DNA of 64,000 nucleotides from Capniomyces stellatus. Lineage: Eukaryota > Kickxellomycota > Harpellomycetes > Harpellales > Legeriomycetaceae. The notes under the pieces were generated by a model that was not told where the DNA came from, did not search any database, and was given only the letters and a program-made list of their open reading frames with translations. This document shows positions 22,430 through 35,818 of this stretch, piece by piece; positions within the stretch are counted from its first letter, which is position 1; the number at the start of each line of letters is the position of its first letter. The stretch is from the NCBI GenBank assembly GCA_001661515.1, contig LUVW01000005.1:248001-312000 (forward strand), in the 5' to 3' direction. A program made the position numbers and the translations under genes.

Positions 22430-24246
22430 TGTGGGTTGAATGTTATGTACTTTACTTCTTGTTGACTTGATCGGTTAATGCTTAGCTAGTTAAAACCAGT
22501 CTACTAGATTATGATTTGATGTGATATAATATAATATAGGTGGTATCGATAGTATGGGTGGTATCGATGGTATGGGTGGTATCGATGATTTTTAAGAATA
22601 TGGTGAGTTGGTATTTGAACAGAATTGGAGGCGGCACCATGGTTTAAATAATTTTTTCTTTTTTCCACTATTGTATCTGGAAACTGATCTTTTGCCACAA
22701 AAAAAGGTTATACATTATAATAACAAACGGGGTCTATAGAGTGCAATGATAATAAAGTTAACGCATTTACCTCGGAGATGCTAACAAAAAAAACTTAATT
22801 TTGTTTCGGGTTTAATAGCGGATTACATGAAAGCTTGAATACCAGAATTATTTATTATTTGTTATCATCCAAACAGACGTGGGAGTTCCCAAGGATCAAA
22901 ATTTTGCTTAATGAAGATAGTAGACTATATCACTGCCGCAATAGATAATATTACTACATTAAGCTCGGTTTGTAGTCCAATATTAAAATTAGCAAATATG
23001 CTGATAAAACCCGATAGGAAGATTTGTAATTTAATTTTTCTTTGTGTACGGAATTCGCAGCAGAAAAGTTGTCTTTTTTTTTTTAAGCAAATATCCCCAT
23101 CTTGGCTTTTTTTTATTTAGCAACTTGGATTTTTTTATTAATTAGACAACATGAAAATATTGGCTGATGGATCGAACTAGCTGAATTAAACGTTCACCAT
23201 CCTGAACGTGTACCAGGATAGTTTACTCTTTGATATATCACTACTGGTTCAAGTGGCCGTTTTATCATTGGTTATGTGTTTAATCAATCGGGTTTACTAT
23301 TTACATTACTAAAATAATTCAATTCTAGGAAAGGAAATAATAATAATAGCACCCATGAAGCTCTAACGTAAGCTAGAAAAACCAACAATGTAAGGCAGTC
23401 AAAAGCTAGATATGTTGATGTAACATGGATCAGGACAGCTAAAAGCGAAAGCAGTCTATATTTAGACATGGACCGGCAAGCGCAAGAAAGAAAAAACCAA
23501 CCCTGTGGAATTGAAAATGGAGGTAGGAAAAGAGAGTGAAAAGTATTGGTACAGTGAGAACAAAAGGATAAACAGTTTGATTAGGGAAAATAGCCCGACT
23601 GGGAATCAAAAGTAAATAGATCTAGCCAATGGATGCACAAGGGAGCAAATTTTTTTCAATAAAACTCTTTTATTAATAGAAATGTAAACAAAAAAACAGC
23701 GTCAGGGCTACCAATGTACTTGCAGCAGAAATAAAAAAAACAAACATTGGTAAAAGACCGAAAAATTAAAAAAAGCAGTATTAACAACAACAGACATAAT
23801 TTGAAGTGCATAGGACATATTATTTTACTTTCAAATCACAAACAAAAGAAAAAGAAAAAGTAAGCAGTTAGAGTACCCTGATATTCAAGAGTAGAAGTAT
23901 TAGACCTTGATCATTAGTACCTTATTTAAACAAGCCGGGAACCGTGGTAATTAATAAACGATAGAGCTGGTGTTTAGATTTTCAAAATAGAATGAAATAG
24001 AAAAGTGCTTTTTAGAATCAAAGGACAGAATAAAAAACAATACAATAGCACGAAAGAGTCAAAAGAAAGAGTATATAGCCAGCATAAGAATCCTGGAATC
24101 TTAAACAGTACACAGTTTTTTTTAAGGCGCAGAATTAAAGGCAAAAACAAAAGGGCGGTGGTTAATCGAGTGCTTAGATATTTAGAAGAAAGCAATATTT
24201 TACTTTTTTTATTCAAAAAAAAGAATAGATAAGATAAAAAGTAGAA
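22430..24246. other. gene-poor spacer upstream of POL2
   Basis: 1.8 kb. Two small ATG-started frames could be real but cannot be identified: 22911-23120 (+), 69 aa, and 23284-23469 (-), 61 aa with two hydrophobic stretches (possible small membrane protein). Otherwise AT-rich DNA with the POL2 5' region at the right end. Confidence 0.4.
22539..22588. repeat. 18-bp minisatellite
   Basis: About 2.7 direct copies of an 18-bp unit, GGTGGTATCGATAGTATG with slight variants, just upstream of the divergent MPO1-like gene. Confidence 0.8.
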
Positions 24247-27200
24247 ATGAGGAGACAATTTGGAAGGGGCCATGGCCACAAGGCAGCGCCTGCTAGAGGA
24301 GGTAATTTCACTAGCGAGAGAACAGAGAACAAAAAAGAGATAAATTTTAAAATATCAGGAGCAAGGAGAGATGTTGAAGAAGGGGCTGAGTTTTTAGACG
24401 AGTTTGGATTCGAAGGGGGGGCAGGGTACGATGAAAGGCTTGGGATAGCTGATGGAGATTTGGAAGAATTATCCGAGCTGCAAAAGAAGGCAGAGATTGA
24501 TGAAATTATGGGTTTTTGGCATTTCCAGTCGGGGCCAGAGAGGTTAGGGTGGCTGGTTAATATGCACCCAGTAAGTAATTTATTTATATTCGATTGTATT
24601 GGCAAATACAGCACAACAGCTGTGACCCAAGTATGTGATAATAAGACAAGTTTTTAATAAACTCAAGACTAAAACAACAACAATTGAATTGATTGTAGAC
24701 TACTGCTATTGAGGAAAAGACGGGAAAGAAGCAGGCAGCGGTGGATTTTTACTTTTTGGGCGATGACGGAGAAAAGTTTAAAAGTACATTGATTTTCAAG
24801 CCATACTTTCTAGTGGTTTGCAGGGTAAGTCGGTTATTAGAATTTTATAGAGCTTCGACTAAACTGTTGGGGAGTTGTGGTGAAAGAGTGAAAGAAGAAA
24901 GTGGTTGTAAATTTGGAGAGTTAATGTAGGTTATGGGTGTGATTTAAATAACATTGATAACAAAACTGGATTGTGCTTGTGATAGGATGGATCAGAGATA
25001 GAGGTTGAAGAATGGGCAAAGAGAAAATATGAGGGACAACTAGAAAAGACGTTTATAATTGAAAAAGAAGACTTGGATATGGTAATAATTGGGATACAAT
25101 TGTCAATGAGATGTAGCATGTGTATAATTATAAATAGTGTGTGTGTGTGTGTGTGTGTGTGTTATGTTCGGTGTGAAATGCATGTTGCAGGTGAAGAGTT
25201 GGGGGTAAACTAAAATAATTTTATGGTGTTTATAGCCCAACCACATGCTTGGGAAAATGAGAAAATGCTTAAAGTTGCAATTCACCAATATACAAGAGTT
25301 GTTATCGGTTCGTAAATCGTTACAGATGATAATAAAAAAAAACATTGAAAAGCAAAAGACAAATGCGTATGGGAATATTGGGAGGAGCCAGACATACTCG
25401 GATGCAGCAGAGTTGATTGTGGAGCTTAGGGAGTATGACATTCCTTATTACCAGAGAGTGGTAATTGATATGGGTGAGTGATTGATGCAGATACTATATA
25501 TGAGGGGAGGGGGGGGAAGTAGTAAAGGAAATGCGGTCATGAGATGTAAAAGTGATGGTTGGATGTAGGTTGGGAACGGTGATTAAATGTGGTTTGAAAT
25601 GTATACATTGTAGATATCCGCGTTGGGCTGTGGTACAACGTGTTGCCTGTGGCGCAGAATATAGTGCTGAAGTGGAGAGAAGATTTGGTTAAGCGGCCTG
25701 ATCCAGTGGTGTTGGCGTTTGATATTGAAACAACGAAGCTGCCACTAAAGTTTCCAGACGCCTCGTTGGATATGGTGATGATGATATCGTACATGATTGA
25801 TGGGCAGGGGTACTTGATCACAAACAGGGATATCGTTTCAGAAGACATTGAAGACTTTGACTACACGCCCAAGGAAGAGTTCCAAGGCCCGTTCAAGATT
25901 TTCAATGAAGCAAACGAAAAGGCGTTGCTGGAGAGGTTCTTCAAGCATGTGAGAGAGGCACAGCCGAATGTTGTTGTGACGTATAACGGAGACTCGTTTG
26001 ATTGGCCATTTGTGCACGTGAGAGCAGAGACACACGGGATGGACTTGTTTGCAGAAATAGGATGGTTCCGAGACGAGTCAAACGAGTACAAGTCGCTTTA
26101 CAGCAACCACATGGATTGTCTTAAGTGGGTGAAAAGAGACTCGTACCTGCCAGTTGGCAGTCAGGGACTGAAGGCTGTGACTACGGCAAAGCTGGGGTAT
26201 AACCCAATGGAAATAGATCCTGAAGACATGACTAAATTTGCAGCTGAAAAGCCACAGATTTTGTCGCAGTACTCAGTGTCAGATGCAGTAGCAACGTACT
26301 ATCTGTACATGAAGTACGTAAATCCCTTTATTTTCTCGCTGTGTAACATTATTCCGCTCAACGGAGACGATGTGTTGCGAAAGGGATCTGGTACGCTTTG
26401 CGAGGCTTTATTGATGGTTAGTTGCAAAGTCTAATATTATTGTTATTTTTTACTGATTTTTTTTTTTAGTTTATTTTTTTTATTACAGTTGTTGATATTG
26501 CCAAGTGGCTGGTTAGGTTTAAAGTTTGAGTGCTAAAATTGAGGTGTGGTGTTTCTGATGTGGTGGTTTAGGTCGAGGCTTACAAGGCAAATGTTTTGAT
26601 GCCAAACAAACATATTGATGAAAACGGGAGAAGCTATAATGGGCATTTGGTTGAGACCGAGACGTATGTAGGAGGGCACGTTGAGGCGCTTGAGGCAGGG
26701 GTTTTTAGGTCGGACATTCCGCTGTCGTTTAACCTGGATCCTGACGGAGTTCAGCAAGTAAGTAGGAAACAAAATATAGTGGTGGAGCAAAGCAGCTTGG
26801 GGCAAGTTAGCTCGGGGCTCATTTAGAAAACATGTATTAAATTCTAATGACAATGGGTGGTGGTTTGTTTTTCTTATTTAATATAGTTGATTGACGAGAT
26901 TGATCAGGCGTTAAAATTTAGTATTGAAGTGGAAGGGAATTTGAAAATGAGTGACATTGAGAATTACGAGGAAATCAAAGGGCAGATCCAGAGGCAGTTA
27001 GAGAGTCTTCGAGACAAGCCAAAGCAGCAGGCAACGCCGTTGTTGTACCATCTGGACGTGGCTGCAATGTACCCAAATATCATTTTAACAAACAGGCTGC
27101 AGCCAGACGCAATAGTGAACGAGAGGGTGTGTGCGGCTTGTGACTTTAATGTGGCGGACAAAACGTGCGAGCGAAAGATGCCGTGGCTATGGAGAGGTGA

Positions 27201-30200
27201 GTATTACCCAGCGTCGCGGGGAGAGGTGAATATGCTGAAGGCGCAGCTGAGAAACGAGTCGGGGCTGCAGACAGACGAAACGGCGCAAAAGTATGCAAAG
27301 TCGTTTCATGAGCTGTCAGAGGACCGACAGAGCGAGCTGCTGAAGCGGCGGGTGAGAGAGTACTCGCGCAAGGTGTACAACAAGATCAGAGAGGTGAAGG
27401 TGGAGGAGAGAGAAACATCTATTTGCCAGAGGGAGACGCCGTTTTATGTGGACACGGTGCGCAGTTTCCGAGATCGAAGGTACGTGTACAAGGAGCTGCT
27501 GAAGAAGGAGAAGGGCCGCCACGATGCGTTTGCAGAGTCAAAGATGATGTCAGAGGTTGAGGAAAGCAAGAAGATGATGGTTACGTACGACTCGCTGCAG
27601 TTGGCACACAAATGTATTCTGAACTCGTTTTACGGGTATGTGATGCGTCGAGGTGCGCGATGGCATTCGTTGGAGATGGCAGGGGTTGTGTGCTACACGG
27701 GCAGCAAAATTATCCAGCTGGCCCGGAAGAGGGTGGAGAAGATTGGGCGGCCCTTGGAGCTGGACACGGATGGAATTTGGTGTGCGCTGCCAAACGGATT
27801 TCCTGAAAACTACGTGTTTAAAACAACAACAGGCAAAAAAAAGTTTATGATTTCGTACCCCTGCACAATGTTGAACCATTTGGTGCATGCGGTGTTTACT
27901 AACGAGCAGTACCAGGACAAGGAGGAAACCACGGATGGGACATCGTCATACAAAACACGTGCCGAGAACTCGATTTTCTTTGAAATCGATGGACCGTACA
28001 GGGCAATGGTTTTGCCAGCAAGCACGCAGGCTGACAAACTGCTGAAGAAGAGGTACGCTGTGTTCAATAACGACGGGTCATTGGCCGAACTCAAGGGGTT
28101 TGAGGTCAAAAGAAGAGGTGAGCTGAAACTGATCAAGATTTTCCAGTCGGAACTGTTTTCGGCGTTTTTGCTGGGCGATTCACTGGAGGGGAGCTACGCG
28201 TCTGTGGCAAAGGTGGCCAACCGGTGGCTGGATCTGCTGTACTCCAGGGCGGTGGCACTGCCAGATGTCGAGGTGTTTGACCTGCTTACAGAGAACAGAA
28301 ACATGTCCAAGTCGCTGGAGAGCTACGGAGGCCACAAGTCGACAGCCATTTGCACCGCGAAGAGACTTGCTGAGTTTTTAGGCGACCAGATGGTGAAGGA
28401 CGCGGGACTGGCCTGCAAGCTGGTAATCTCTGCAAAACCTGCTGGTGCACCCGTGAGTGAGCGCGCAATTCCAATAGCTATTTTCCACGCAGAGCCTGAG
28501 GTCAAGTCGCACTACTTGCGGCGGTGGCTGGGCGATTCAACGCTCAACAGCTTTGACATCAGGGACATTCTGGACTGGAACTACTACCTCGAGAGGTTTG
28601 GCAGTGTGATTCAGAAGCTGATAACGATTCCAGCAGCAATGCAGAGCGTGCCTAACCCGGTTCCACGGATCAAACATCCTGACTGGCTGGCCAGCAGGGT
28701 TTTTCAAAAGGCTAACGAACATAAGCAGATGAAGCTGACCTCGATTTTTTCCAAACAGCCCAAAGCGTCTGGCGGCGACGTGGAGATGGCAGGGCTTGAT
28801 AGGCTAAATCGCGCGAAAGCTAGGTCGGAAACACTTGGGGTTCCTGACATGGAGGATGCGTTTGGGAAGCCAAGCGGTAGTGCTGCAGCTGTACCAAAGT
28901 TTGGGGTGTGTAAAAAGAGGACAACGGGGGGGAGTAGTGCTGACGGTGCTGGGAAAAGCGGCAGGGATCTGAGGCTGATCACCGAGTATGGAGAAATGAC
29001 GCCAACACTTGCAATGATGGTGGCTCGAGACCCGACGGAGGCCATCAGAGCACTGCAGGACTCGATTAGCGCACTGGGCAAGATGCCTGACCATAGCGTG
29101 GACTACGGAGAGTACTTGAGCAAGGCAACAGTCAAGTGGAGGCTGGCCAGAGTGATGCGAAAAATAGCTATAAAGTCTGGAACTGTGGCCAAGTCCAGCA
29201 GCCAGGGTGCGGGTCGAGCAGGGGGCGTGGGGGGAGAGCACGGAGGATTTAAGCTGCCAATGGCAAGGACCAGGCTTGGGCTTGGTGGGTACTTTGAGCA
29301 TACGCGGATGAGTTTGGCACGGCATCCGTGGTACGTGGTTCAGATGGCAAACACAGAAACAGCTGGGATGCTGAAGCTCTGGGTAGTAGTTGGGGGGCAG
29401 ATGAATTTGGTGAACGTTTCGGTTTCAAGGATCTTTTATGTGCTGTCGACAGTTGAAAATCAGCAGCTGGAGCAGAGCAAGATGTTTGCGTTGGCACCCC
29501 AAACTCTGGTTTTGCCACGAGAGTTCAAGAGCTTCTCGCTGGAGCTAGCCAATAGCGACAAAGGTCAAGAAAAGGACAAAAATTCAAGGGGTAAAGGCGG
29601 GGGCAAAAAGGGCAATTATGGAGACTACTTTTTGTACCAGTGCAAGGTTTCTGAGGCAATGTACCTGGAGCACAAATCGACGTGGAGCTCGTTCTTTGCA
29701 CATCCCGAAATTGGTGGGGTGTTTGAGACACAGATCAGTTCTATTGACCGGGCGCTGATCCAGCTGGGCTCGGTTCTTTCGTTTTCCTCCAACCCAGCAG
29801 TAAGCTTCAACAAGAGCAACGGAAGAGGGCAGAAATCGGGGCAGTCGTCGTCAGATCCAATTGATATTTACGACTTGAACTCTATTAGAGACAAAAAGTC
29901 GGCGCCTGAGGTGGCAGAAAAGCTGCAGGACGTGGGTGTAAACTACAAAGGAAGTGGAGCCAGATTCCAAAACACAGATGGATACTTGGCGCAAATGAAG
30001 GAAAACCTGGACTTTGCGTTTGTCTACTACTCGGTAAGTTCAAAAGGCCGTCGAAACGCGCGAGGAATGCTGGCTGTTGTCTACCCGTCACAGGCAAAAG
30101 GGTATGTTTGGGCTGTGGACAGCGACGCAGACAACACCATGCAGCAGGTTAGAGGTGTTGGCAAGCATTATGAGGAGTACAGAAAACTTGTCCCAACAGA

Positions 30201-33009
30201 CGCAAACAAAATCAATAGCACCGACACCTCAAACAGCGCTGATGGGGGTGGGGGACTGATGTTTGAGTACCCAAGCTACATTAACTTTGAAATTGAGGTG
30301 CACGCCAGCTTCCAAAAGGCGTACGCCGGGCTGCAAAGTGTTTTGTCTAGGCAGTTGAACCACGAGCAGGGGCGGCACACGATGGTGGTGCATTACAGCT
30401 TGGCAGCGTTTAGCGAGCTGGTCAAAAACGTCCGGATTTTGGAGGATGTTCCAAGCTTGGAGATGTCTGTTTACGAGCAGGATAAAGGCATGTCTGCAGC
30501 AGGCGGCGGCGAGAACCAGGTAGTTGATATTTTCAACTTCCACAAAACTGGGTCACAAACAATGGTCAACCGGTTCCTGAAGAGCAGCGCCTTTGTCTAC
30601 GAGCGCATGTTGATGGCCGAGTGCAGCGATATTCCAGTGTCGAACATTACTGTGGAAGACCCTATGATCATGATTGGCGACATAAACTATGCACGGCACC
30701 TGACAGCCAACAACCATGTGTTGTGGTGGTCAGCGTCCAGCATGCCGGATCTGGGTGGACGGGAGATTGACGAGGCTGGGAGTTTTTCTGGGTTCAATGG
30801 CCTGACCAAGTGCAACATCAAGAATGTTGGTGGGTTGGGGGATGGTGGCGATGGGGATGGCGGGATGTACATCAATGTTCCAGCAAGTCACCAGTCAATG
30901 TGTGTGGAGTTTGAGCTGGGCAACTTGGCTGTTAATGCTGTTTTGCAGTCCAATTTTGTTGCCGAGTTGGAAAACTCTAACGCTGTTCCAATTGGCTTTG
31001 ACCAGAGTGGCGACCCAATCAGCTTTGATCTAGGCCAAAACCAAAACGGCAATGATAAAAATGAGAACAAAAAAGGTAGGAGCAAAAAAGACAAGGGCAA
31101 GGACGCTAGAGCTGGTGGAAACGACAGTGCCATTGAAATAGATTCAGAACCTGAAAGCGAGTCTGGGGGTGAGAATGAAGATGTTGATATGATGGTTGCT
31201 GATGGAACCAATTCTCTGCTTTTGAGCTGTAGCCAGCTACCCAAAACGACGCTTGGTTTGATGCGGTCAATGATGAGGAGTTTGTATCATTTGCAGGGGA
31301 GTGAAGTTAGTTCAATAGCAACGCTTTCTAACCTGACAATGGATGAGAAAGCGGCGTACAAGTCAAAGATGGACAAGTCAAACATTAAGAAGCATCTCTT
31401 TTCAAATCTGTTGGCAAAGGACTATTACAGGTGGCTAACGCAGCCTAAATCAAAATTGTACGATCCAGCGGTTTCGACAGCTGTGATCACGCTGATGCAG
31501 AAATGCTTTGCGTTTTTGGTTCATGAGCTGGCGAGCTTAGGCGTGGTTGTGGTGTTTGCCAGTACCACCAAGCTGGTTGTGAAAACAAACAAGAAAAACT
31601 ACAATGGTGCGCTTTCGTTCAGCAAGTACCTGGTCGACTCAATTAAAGCATCGAGTATACTGGAGAAGTTGAGTTTGGTTCCAAGGCTGTTCTGGGCCCA
31701 GTTGGTGTGGCTTGACGATGCGAATTTTGGCGGGATTTCGGTTAGTTTAGGCCAAGACCCTGACTCCACCCAATCAACCAGCGGCAGCAGTGGTAGTGGT
31801 AGTGGTAGTGATACTCAAAACACCCAGACTATTGAGCAGATCGAGATGCTGTGGAGTATCAAGGACAGCTTGCCGGTGGCGATCCAGGAGAGCTTTGAGG
31901 TGATAGTTGCCGAGTTTATTTACGAAGCCTACCAGTTCCACCTGTCAAAGCAAAACAAACCAATCACCATGTACAACTCAACAGTTGAAACATTACAGGA
32001 TGGCGAGTTTGGGTCATCGCAACTTTCTTTGCCCACGCAGAGGTCAAAGGGCAAGGCAGCGGGTGTTAACTCCAGCGAGACGTTAAGCTATGAGCAGTTT
32101 TACAAGGCGCTGATTGGACAGAAATACTCGCGACGAGTGTTGTCTTTGATTCCAAAGATCCAGGAGCTGTGCAAAGCTGAAAACAACCCAGATGAAACAA
32201 CAAAGTTTCCAATGTTGCCAGGAATTCTGCCAATGAAAACCGACGGTTCAACAGTGTCGTTGGAGTTTATCAAGCGGATCATGTTGGTGTTTGCGTACGA
32301 GGAGGCGTCGATTGCGTTGGGCGAGGTGTCTGAGCACAGCAGGAATGGTGGGGGAAGCGGTGGTGGGAACGGGAGGTTGGGGAAGAGCAAGAGCGGGAGT
32401 GCGGTCAAGTTTGACAAGATATACACGTTTGCGCCAAACTCGCGGGTTTTGAGGAGAAATCTGCTTAAACTAATCAACGTGGGTGAGTTTTCGCCCAACA
32501 CGTTTATTGACGACTTTGCATCGTCATTTATGGGGTCTGGTTCGTCTGGTAGTGGGTTTGGTTCAGGGGGTTCCTTTGGACAAGCTGGGGCTGTTGGTGG
32601 AAATAACCGGTTTGTACTGATGCAAATCAACTGCACGTTCTGCCACAAAATTTCAAATATAGATTTGACAAGAGACCCAAACTTTGTTGGTGGCGACTTT
32701 TCGTGTCCGTTTTGCACAAACAAGTTCTATGTAACCAAGATCCAAGAGCTTTTGATTCATCACGTCACCAACTGCCTGTTTGTTTACCAGGTTGGTGATT
32801 TAGTTTGCAACTCTTGCAACCTTGTCAAGGCCGACCATCTGTCTGTTGCTTGCAGCGGTTGCAACGGCACGTTTTCGCATCTTGGTTCTGGTGCTGGTGC
32901 TGGAAATTTGGCGGCGTACAACACCTTGGATCTTGTCATTAACATTGCAAAGTTCTTCAAGTTTGATTTGGTTTTGGACGTTGTAGAATCTTTAAAGAAA
33001 CATCTATAA
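24247..33009 (+). CDS. POL2: DNA polymerase epsilon catalytic subunit
   Basis: Leading-strand replicative polymerase with 3'-5' proofreading. Seven exons: 24247-24570, 24699-24824, 24986-25081, 25236-25473, 25614-26416, 26572-26757, 26887-33009; all six joins keep frame. The protein is about 2,631 aa versus about 2,200-2,290 in yeast and human. Motifs: [10 protein letters not shown] near residue 100; exonuclease I FDIETTK (Asp298, Glu300), exo [13 protein letters not shown], exo [19 protein letters not shown]; polymerase motif [11 protein letters not shown], motif [14 protein letters not shown], motif [10 protein letters not shown]-terminal inactive-polymerase half; two zinc modules near the end (CTFC...CPFC and CNSC...CSGC). 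Extra length comes from Gly/Ser/Asn/Lys-rich inserts in the C-terminal half (for example around 31030-31150, 31780-31820, 32340-32400, 32530-32600). Catalytic residues are intact. Confidence 0.96.
25137..25162. repeat. (GT)n microsatellite in POL2 intron 3
   Basis: Thirteen GT units inside the intron between 25082 and 25235; length variation would not affect coding. Confidence 0.95.
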
Positions 33010-33769
33010 CCTTTTTTTTTTCTTTATTCATTAATCCTTTCATTTCTTTTTAAATATATTATTAATATTATTATCTGTCGTACTCTAATTGTCTAATTCA
33101 GTTCATTTAAAACTGCAAACCAGCAATAGTTTTGAAACTAATTACTACTACTAATACTAATTATAAATATTAATTACGTAAACTGAATAATGAAATGGAA
33201 ATTGTATGGATGAAAGTTGTATGGAAGTTGTACGGATAGAGGTTGTACGGATAGAGGTTGTATGGATGGAAGTTGGATGGATGGATGTGTGGATGGGTGG
33301 TGGGTTATAAATCTCAAGTATTCGGCAAAGTCTTGCTAATAGTACATGTGTTCTACAGACCAATGAAATAAAGAGAAAAAAAGCCACCACTGCTTATTTA
33401 CTAATCACCAAAAAGGTTCCATCAAACTTTTCTTTAATATAATTTACATATTGAAAACAATTACCATTTATCATCATATCTCTTTAGGTCAGGTCCGGAG
33501 GACTCTCTCCAAGCCCTCCCCACATAAGTTGTATTTTCGTTAGTTTTTCTTTGATGTTACACTCTCGTTATGCCATAAAACTAGATCTTGTTCTCTGATT
33601 ATTTTTTAGAATAGTAACTGTGATAATAATAAATAATATATAAAAGTTTAAAATGTCCTATATTTCTCTCTCTTTCTCTTTTTCTTTCTCTCTAACTCTC
33701 TCTCGCCATTCCCTCGAATCCTTCCTCTTCGCTGTAGGCTGCAATAATAACCTTTTAAATTTTACATTG
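33010..33769. other. POL2-UBL3 spacer
   Basis: Convergent 3' region of POL2 (+) and the UBL3-like gene (-). It includes the minisatellite at 33201-33300 and a CT-rich tract at 33663-33712. No gene seen. Confidence 0.55.
33201..33300. repeat. degenerate GGATGGA/GTTGTA minisatellite
   Basis: About 100 bases of imperfect 10-18 bp units built from TGTATGGA, TGTACGGATAGAGG and GGATGGAT, between POL2 and the UBL3-like gene. Confidence 0.8.
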
Positions 33770-34844
33770 CTATAATATCACACAACTGCATTTCGGCGCC
33801 TTGTCTGCTTTTTTCGCACCTGTAAAAAAATAAGCAATAAAATGCCAAGAATCAAAGTTTTTTTGCCAATATTCACTTGTACTCACTTTCTTTTTTCTCG
33901 CCAGCTATTAGTAATTCAACTTTTTCAAACTTACTCTCATTCTTGTACTTTTCTGCCGACTCGGGTCTTATGTTTAAATGCACTATCACATCTCCTGCTG
34001 TTATTTTATTGCCTATAGTCGCCACCATCATTCACGTTATCCGTTATTACATCGTTGCTTGATTATCATTCATTCAAATTTACCACAATAACAACAACAA
34101 CTCCCTCCAGTATCAACTTGGTATTTTCTGAACCCCTCAAATACCAGCATCACCAAACTTAAACAGTACCACCTCTCTCTACCTCTCTCCACCTCTCTTA
34201 CTATCGTGTATTTGAACTTACTTTTTAACGATGAATTATTCTCTAAAAATTTCCCTGAATAAACAACTCGCAACTGATTCAGATTTTTCGGTGGTTCTAG
34301 AAAGTCTACAGATAAATAAGATATATTTTCCGGTTTAAAATAAAGTTCAAAAGTAAACATTTTTTTAAAAATAATTAAAGATAAATAAATAAATCAGGTT
34401 TGTTGGATTTATCCCTGCATTTGCTCAACTCTTCCCATCCCCCAATTTTTTTTCGCACACATGGTTATAAGGAAATTATTCCAACTTTAATCATTCTAAA
34501 GCAGGAATCGACTATTTTTCCACATTCAATTAACCCAGAAACTTGGTTTAATCCCTGCTTCTTGGTCCTATTTCCCTTTCCTAAGATCAACTTGCAAAGG
34601 TAAGCAATATACAAATATAGCACTGTAACTTACTCTTTGGCCAATTGTTATATACCGCCTTTTTTACGTGTTGGATAGTGTCTGTTTCTTCAAATTGCAT
34701 CGTTGATTTTTCTCCTGTTATCATTAAAAAAGTCAAATCCACACCGGCACCATTGGTTTCCAGACCTTTGTTATCTATTGTGTCCGTTATGCTCTTGTCC
34801 TGCAACAACTCTTCGTTGTTGTTTTTGTCTGACTTTATCGACAT
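33770..34844 (-). CDS. UBL3/MUB-type membrane-anchored ubiquitin-fold protein
   Basis: UBL3/MUB proteins are ubiquitin-fold proteins anchored to membranes by C-terminal lipidation; human UBL3 sorts proteins to small extracellular vesicles and plant MUBs dock E2 enzymes. Four exons on the minus strand (34844-34634, 34305-34222, 34012-33935, 33819-33770) join in consistent phase to give 140 aa. The family pattern is visible: LTFLMITGEKSTMQF, then VYNNWPK (exon 1), LNQLRVVYSGKFLE (exon 2), AGDVIVHLNIRPE (exon 3), and the end CSCVIL (exon 4). CVIL is a CaaX box with terminal Leu, predicting geranylgeranylation, and matches the CCVIL end of human UBL3. The N-terminus has an extra 35 or so polar residues. 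The short last exon was found only by frame and motif, and strongly supports the model. Confidence 0.85.
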
Positions 34845-35264
34845 TTCTTCTTTATTTTTATTGTATATCTATCTATGTTGTCTTATTTCTTTTCTCTCTC
34901 CTTGCTCTATCTTACTTTACCGGTCTATTCCTGTTCGTTTATCTCTATCTCTGTTGGTTTGACTTTAGGGTTTTAAATAAAATGCCAAAATGAGTTTTCA
35001 AGGTATACATTTACATTAACACCCGTTTCAAAATATATAATACTGTTTTATTAAAACAAAAAAAAAGAGGCAATAATGATATGAAGTTAAAACTAAAGCT
35101 CAATTCAGTAATAAAAAACTAAACCCCAAGCAGAACTTGACTTTTACCTGCGATTAATTCTATATTTCCAACTTTTATTTTTCTCTCTTCTTTACATTTT
35201 TCACTTTTCGCTTTTCGCCTTTCACTTTTCAAAATCACAAGAAGCATCCGCTTTAGCAAAGGTC
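34845..35264. other. spacer upstream of UBL3-like gene
   Basis: AT-rich 5' region of the UBL3-like gene. A minus-strand frame through 35316-35222 is open and ends in TGA at 35222-35224; it competes with the exon 4 frame of the small gene model just to the right. Confidence 0.35.
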
Positions 35265-35818
35265 TTAGATCTGGACAATAATTGTTGTTGTGCTTTTATG
35301 CTTAGATTTAGTTTTCCTATATATTCCAAGCACAATTAGTAATAATAAACGGATGTTTCAGATGTGGAGCTAATTTAATTATAATCCACACTAATAATAT
35401 TAACTACAATCTACAATGTATTTGGTAACTGGAAGGAATATGAATCGAATTTCTGAATTGACCATATATTTTGACCATTTATCTTCTTTCCTCATTTCTT
35501 TTTTGCCTATATTTTTACTTGTGGAGAATATTGGTTTAAAAATACACTTTTAATAACAACAAATATCAGAGCTACAGGCCAACCACATTTCAACTTTAAA
35601 ACAATAAAGAATCGCTTACTTTCTAAGATTTATTTTGGCTTGGTTTTTTTCCATTTTTTATTAGCCATGATTCTTCTTGTGCTACTGTTTCATCTAAGCT
35701 ATTTCTGACTTCTACCTTTTTCAATCACTTTGGACTTTACAGTTGAACCTTTCAGGTCTAAAACAAATACATCCCAGTTTTGAAAGTTTCCGACCAACTT
35801 GGCCAATACCCAAGACAT
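35265..35818 (-). CDS. possible small split gene, function unknown
   Basis: Not recognised. Starting at the ATG at 35818 (MSWVLAKLVGNFQNWDVF), four exon pieces join in consistent phase with GT-AG borders: 35818-35716, 35622-35519, 35452-35415 and 35316-35265, giving 98 aa with a hydrophobic segment (PVALIFVVIKSVFL). The last exon could instead be read in another frame to 35222. In AT-rich DNA such models can arise by chance, so this is a candidate only. Confidence 0.33.

Noticed and set aside
28804..32723. Long antisense frames across POL2
   Set aside because: Shadows of the strongly coding + strand; no independent motif.
34645..34993. + strand frames of about 100 codons
   Set aside because: They are antisense to exon 1 and the promoter of the UBL3-like gene and are Leu/Cys-rich noise.
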